From positions 1 to 9,545 of the forward strand of contig DUOR01000105.1 in the NCBI GenBank assembly GCA_012838715.1: a stretch of 9,545 nt of DNA, read 5' to 3'. The DNA is from Actinomycetales bacterium. Lineage in GTDB: Bacteria; Actinomycetota; Actinomycetes; Mycobacteriales; Mycobacteriaceae. Positions 7,069 to 9,545 of the stretch are shown here, piece after piece; within the stretch, counting starts at the first letter, position 1, and the number at the start of each line of letters is the position of its first letter. A program made the translations under genes and the position numbers. The notes beneath the pieces are model-generated. The model ran no database searches. It had not been told where the DNA came from and saw only the letters and a program-made list of their open reading frames with translations.

Positions 7069-7710
7069 CTAGTTGTCCCGCACGTCGACCGGGTAGGTCG
7101 AGTACAGGGGCAACGGCCACGGCTGGCGGCGCATCACGTCGCCCCACACGTCGGTGCGGGCGGGCGACAGGACGTCGGACGGCAGGGCGGGGGCGACGTA
7201 CCAGTCGCCGCGCTCGATCTCGTCGTGCAGCTGGCCCGCGCCCCAGCCGGCGTACCCGGCGAAAAGGCGGGCGCCGTCGAGGTACCCCGACACGTCCCCG
7301 GGCTCGACGCCGAGGTTCACCATCGCGAACCGGTGGGCGAGGCGCTGCAGGTGCGGGGCGCCGCTGACCGGGTCGGTGGTCTCGGGGACGTCGATGCCGG
7401 TCTTGAACACGCCGACGCACACCGGCTGGGTCGGGTTGACCGGCCCGCCGACGTACACGACCTCCGGCGGGCTCATGACCTCCGCCCACGGCTCCAGCAC
7501 GGTGTGCACCGCCGTCTGCGAACGGGTGGTCAGGTCGACGCCCAGGGTGCCGTGCGCGTCGTGCTCGATGATGAACACGACGCTGCGGGCGAACTCCGGT
7601 GACGCCATGCCCGGCGCGGCGACCAGCAGCATGCCGGCCGCCGGGTCATTGCGTTCGAGGCAATTGAAAAGGCGGTCTCCGAAAAGGTTCTCCTGTTCCA
7701 CGGGCCCCAT
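7069..7710 (-). CDS. yqgE: YqgE/AlgH family protein (DUF179)
   Basis: A 213-residue cytoplasmic protein of the conserved YqgE/AlgH family, whose biochemical role is unsettled. Family landmarks: GMLLVAAPGM (26-35), FARSVVFIIEHDAHGTLGV (40-58), VVYVGGPV (84-91), and ARLFAGYAGWGAGQLHDEI (147-165), followed by ALPSDVL (175-181) and a C-terminal tryptophan region. The segment after LGV reads DLTTRS instead of the more usual VLNRPS. Length suits actinobacterial members. Two starts compete: ATG at 7710, with no Shine-Dalgarno, and GTG at 7701, which sits 7 nt after a CATAAT box; both leave the domain intact. It is downstream of pcnA by 51 bp and 2 nt from brnF. Family call firm; exact start uncertain. 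Confidence 0.93.
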   Translation of the reverse strand: MGPVEQENLFGDRLFNCLERNDPAAGMLLVAAPGMASPEFARSVVFIIEHDAHGTLGVDLTTRSQTAVHTVLEPWAEVMSPPEVVYVGGPVNPTQPVCVGVFKTGIDVPETTDPVSGAPHLQRLAHRFAMVNLGVEPGDVSGYLDGARLFAGYAGWGAGQLHDEIERGDWYVAPALPSDVLSPARTDVWGDVMRRQPWPLPLYSTYPVDVRDN

Positions 7711-7714
7711 TATG
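7709..7714 (-). promoter_or_regulatory. Possible -10 box for yqgE
   Basis: Minus-strand CATAAT, one mismatch from TATAAT, 7 nt upstream of the in-frame GTG at 7701 and overlapping the ATG at 7710. If real, yqgE would start at the GTG as a leaderless gene, with yqgE-brnF-brnE also transcribed apart from pcnA. The first consensus T is missing, so this is weak. Confidence 0.3.
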
Positions 7715-7761
7715 CCCGCGCCGCCGGGCCGGGCGGGCAGGCGGGCGGGCGTGCGCGCCGC
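7711..7761. other. GC-rich spacer between pcnA and yqgE
   Basis: A 51-bp spacer dominated by GGGC/GGCG units. GCCCGC (7714-7719) and GCGGGC (7733-7738) form a 6-bp inverted repeat with a 13-nt loop just before the yqgE start. It could attenuate transcription or mask the start, but no U-run follows; it may be compositional. Confidence 0.3.
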
Positions 7762-9234
7762 CTACGCGTTCCGTTCGGCCCACCAGCGCCGCAGTTCGGC
7801 GATGGCGTCCTCCCGGTCGAGCGGGCCCTGGTCGAGGCGCACGTCCTTCATGTGCTTCCACGCCTCGCCGACCTCCGGGCCGGGGCCGAGGCCCAGGATC
7901 TCCATGATGTCGTTGCCGTCGAGGTCGGGCCGCACCTTCGCCAAATCCTCGGCCGCCGCCAGCTCGGCGATGCGCTGCTCCAGGTCGTCGCACGCGCGCG
8001 ACAGGCGGGCCGCTTTCCGACGGTTCCTGGTCGTGCAGTCCGCCCGCACGATTTTGTTGAGCTTCGGCAGCAGCGGGCCGGCATCGGTGACGTAGCGGCG
8101 CACCGCCGAGTCGGTCCAGTTGGAGTCGCCGTACCCGTAGAAGCGCATGTGCAGGTAGACGAGCTGGCCGATGTTCTCCGTGGTGCGCTTCGGGTACTTC
8201 AGCTTCCGGAACCGGCGGCGGACCATCTTCGCGCCCACGACCTCATGGTGGTGGAAGGTCACGTTGCCCGATTCGGTGTACTCGCGGGTGTCGGGCTTTC
8301 CGCAGTCGTGCAGCAGCGCCGCCCAACGCAGCTCGAGATCCGGTTCGCCGGGCTCCTCCTGCGCGATGGCGTTGCGCATGACCTGCAGCGAATGCTGGTA
8401 GACGTCCTTGTGCTGGCGGTGCTCGTCCTGGGTCATCTTCATCCGGGCGATCTCCGGGATGACGTGGTCGGCCAGCCCGACGTCGACCATCAGGTCGATG
8501 CCGGCCGCCGGGTCGGCGCCGAGGATCAGCTTGTCCAGCTCCACGGCCACGCGCTCGACGGTGATCCGGCGGATTTCGTCGTGCATGTCCTCCAGCGCCT
8601 TCCGGACCCGGTCGGTGACCCGGAAGCCGAGCTGCGAGGTGAAGCGGCAGGCCCGCAGCATGCGCAACGGGTCGTCGCCGAAACTGACCTCCGGCGGGCC
8701 CGGGGTGTCCAGCACGCCCGCGACGACGTCGTCGAAACCGCCGAGCGGGTCGACGAAGCTGCGGCGGCCGTCGCCGTGCAGCTCCACCGCGATGGCGTTG
8801 CACCGGAAGTCGCGGCGCACCAGGTCGCCCTCCAGCGTGTCGCCGAAGGTGACCTCCGGATTGCGGCTGACCTGGTCGTACTCGTCGGAACGGAAGGTGG
8901 TGATCTCCACCTGCCGGCCCTTGCGCTCCGCGGACAGGGTGCCGAACTCGATGCCCGTGTCCCACACGGTCTCCGCCCAGCCGTCGAGGATGCCGCGGAC
9001 GACGTCGGGAAGCGCATCGGTGGTGAAGTCCAGGTCCTCCCCGAGGCGACCCAGCAACGCGTCGCGCACCGACCCGCCGACCAGGTACAGGCGGTGGCCG
9101 CGCTCGGCGAACGCCGCGGCCAGGGGATCGAGGATGTCCGCCTCCCGGCCGATGGCCTGATCCGCCACCGCCAGCATCGCGGTGCGCGCGTCATCGTGGT
9201 CGGGGGTGGTGCGGGGAGTACGGTCGTTTGTCAC
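7762..9234 (-). CDS. pcnA: CCA tRNA nucleotidyltransferase with HD domain
   Basis: A 490-residue class II nucleotidyltransferase that adds or repairs the 3'-CCA end of tRNAs. Head domain: LVGGSVRDALLG at 51-62 and the metal-binding EDLDF at 66-70, then RRDFRCNAIAVEL (140-152) and the nucleotide-selecting region DPLRMLRACRFTSQLGF (188-204). The second half carries an HD phosphohydrolase-type domain: H275, LLHDCGKPDTR (307-317) and HHHEVVGAKM (328-337). Such HD domains occur in actinobacterial and E. coli-type CCA enzymes; the basic KRTTENIGQLVYLHMRF stretch follows. The start is GTG at 9232-9234, 7 nt after a TATCGT box and with no Shine-Dalgarno; the longer open frame to 9513 shadows the divergent gene. 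The annotation name pcnA is conventional, since poly(A) polymerase shares the fold. It heads the pcnA-yqgE-brnF-brnE group. Confidence 0.96.
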   Translation of the reverse strand: MTNDRTPRTTPDHDDARTAMLAVADQAIGREADILDPLAAAFAERGHRLYLVGGSVRDALLGRLGEDLDFTTDALPDVVRGILDGWAETVWDTGIEFGTLSAERKGRQVEITTFRSDEYDQVSRNPEVTFGDTLEGDLVRRDFRCNAIAVELHGDGRRSFVDPLGGFDDVVAGVLDTPGPPEVSFGDDPLRMLRACRFTSQLGFRVTDRVRKALEDMHDEIRRITVERVAVELDKLILGADPAAGIDLMVDVGLADHVIPEIARMKMTQDEHRQHKDVYQHSLQVMRNAIAQEEPGEPDLELRWAALLHDCGKPDTREYTESGNVTFHHHEVVGAKMVRRRFRKLKYPKRTTENIGQLVYLHMRFYGYGDSNWTDSAVRRYVTDAGPLLPKLNKIVRADCTTRNRRKAARLSRACDDLEQRIAELAAAEDLAKVRPDLDGNDIMEILGLGPGPEVGEAWKHMKDVRLDQGPLDREDAIAELRRWWAERNA

Positions 9235-9241
9235 GCGAGAC

Positions 9242-9247
9242 ACGATA
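9242..9247 (-). promoter_or_regulatory. Putative -10 box of pcnA (leaderless GTG)
   Basis: Minus-strand TATCGT fits TANNNT; 7 nt separate it from the GTG at 9234, so transcription would start at or beside the G of the start codon. It is the main support for choosing this GTG. Its -35 zone (about 9265-9270) abuts the -10 box of the divergent gene. Confidence 0.55.
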
Positions 9248-9270
9248 CCCGCAGGCACGATGCGGCCCGG

Positions 9271-9276
9271 TACTCT
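9271..9276 (+). promoter_or_regulatory. Putative -10 box of the divergent NUDIX-type gene
   Basis: TACTCT fits TANNNT and is 9 nt before the ATG at 9286, giving a leader of about 0-3 nt. The AGGGG at 9279-9283 is only 2 nt from the ATG, too close to act as a normal Shine-Dalgarno. Confidence 0.5.
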
Positions 9277-9285
9277 ATAGGGGAT

Positions 9286-9545
9286 ATGAACGAAGCCGAA
9301 CGAAACGAAAGCACGGCGGGGCCGCAGCGTCGGCGCCGCCGTCGTTCTCGTCGGCGCAGCGGCCGGCCCCAGGACGGCGCCGCGAACCGCACGGGCGGCC
9401 AGGGTTCGCAGGGCGGCAAGCCCCAGTCCGGCAAACCCCAGCCCGGCCAGGCCAAGCAGAACGGCCAGGCCAAGCAGAAGCAGAACCAGCCCAAGCAGGA
9501 CGGCCAGAACCAATCCGGCCAGCCCGGCCAGGGCGACAAGCCCAA
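9286..9545 (+). CDS. N-terminus of probable MutT4-like NUDIX hydrolase (partial)
   Basis: Only the first 86 codons are present; the frame is open at the window edge. The product starts MNEAERNESTAG, then a block of 11 arginines within residues 15-27 (RRRRRRSRRRSGR), then a Gln/Gly/Lys/Pro-rich low-complexity stretch to the edge. No catalytic domain is visible. The call rests on context: in mycobacteria the gene divergent from pcnA is mutT4, whose product also opens with an arginine-rich segment before the NUDIX domain. The basic tail could bind nucleic acid (inference). The disordered stretch here seems long and contains a tandem DNA repeat. The ATG is preceded by a -10 box at 9 nt. If the context argument fails, it could be another RNA-associated protein with a basic disordered N-terminus. 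Confidence 0.6.
   Translation, partial: MNEAERNESTAGPQRRRRRRSRRRSGRPQDGAANRTGGQGSQGGKPQSGKPQPGQAKQNGQAKQKQNQPKQDGQNQSGQPGQGDKP
9445..9480 (+). repeat. 18-bp in-frame tandem duplication
   Basis: GGCCAGGCCAAGCAGAAC (9445-9462) is followed directly by GGCCAGGCCAAGCAGAAG (9463-9480); counted from 9444 the two 18-bp units are identical. They encode GQAKQN and GQAKQK. The repeat is in frame, so copy number can change without disrupting the protein. Confidence 0.8.

Noticed and set aside
7067..7489. Upstream extension of the brnF frame
   Set aside because: It lies wholly within yqgE in another frame and encodes Arg/Pro-rich sequence unlike AzlC.
9235..9513. Upstream extension of the pcnA frame
   Set aside because: It is antisense to the divergent right-edge gene, mirrors its repeat (Leu/Gly-rich), and passes through both promoters.
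1..9545. tRNA, rRNA, CRISPR array, IS element, att site, riboswitch or T-box
   Set aside because: No cloverleaf-like sequence, regularly spaced repeats, transposase or integrase, or structured leader was seen; all spacers are 206 bp or less.

Overview
The window is a compact, GC-rich chromosomal stretch (roughly two thirds G+C by eye). It looks like a member of the Mycobacteriales, most probably Corynebacterium. The evidence is the actinobacterial form of leucyl-tRNA synthetase, a BrnFE-like (AzlCD) amino-acid exporter, and pcnA (CCA-adding enzyme) divergent from a gene whose product starts with an arginine-rich block, as in the mycobacterial pcnA/mutT4 arrangement. Several start codons also lack a Shine-Dalgarno sequence and lie 6-9 nt after a TANNNT -10 box, the hallmark of leaderless mRNAs in this group. 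I see no tRNA, rRNA, IS element, CRISPR or phage gene.

Layout. Positions 47-2977 (minus) hold leuS, complete at its 3' end near the window edge. It is divergent, across a 104-bp promoter region containing a perfect 9-bp inverted repeat, from a plus-strand run of three genes. These are a small SdpI-family membrane protein with an unusual cysteine-rich tail (3082-3666), an SLC10A7-like bile acid:sodium symporter family transporter (3730-4719), and a 356-residue protein of unknown function with a DUF695-like C-terminus (4926-5996). This run meets, tail to tail, a four-gene minus-strand group read pcnA (9234-7762), yqgE (7710-7069), azlC/brnF (7066-6344), azlD/brnE (6351-6019). At the right edge, 51 bp from the pcnA start and divergent from it, the first 86 codons of a plus-strand gene are visible. 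This is probably a MutT4-like NUDIX hydrolase with a long, low-complexity N-terminus.

How the genes relate. leuS and pcnA both serve aminoacylation: pcnA builds or repairs the CCA end that LeuS charges. azlCD probably exports branched-chain amino acids and methionine, so leucine use and leucine export lie a few kilobases apart, though nothing here shows co-regulation and no Lrp-type regulator is visible. yqgE, azlC and azlD are tightly packed (2-nt gap, then 8-nt overlap) and are likely translationally coupled.

Overall this is mostly conserved housekeeping DNA. The points most worth a second look are the run of apparently leaderless promoters, the SdpI-like protein with a C-x5-C-x2-C-x5-C tail, the inverted repeat next to its promoter, and the uncharacterised DUF695-like gene. 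I found no convincing novel multi-gene system.
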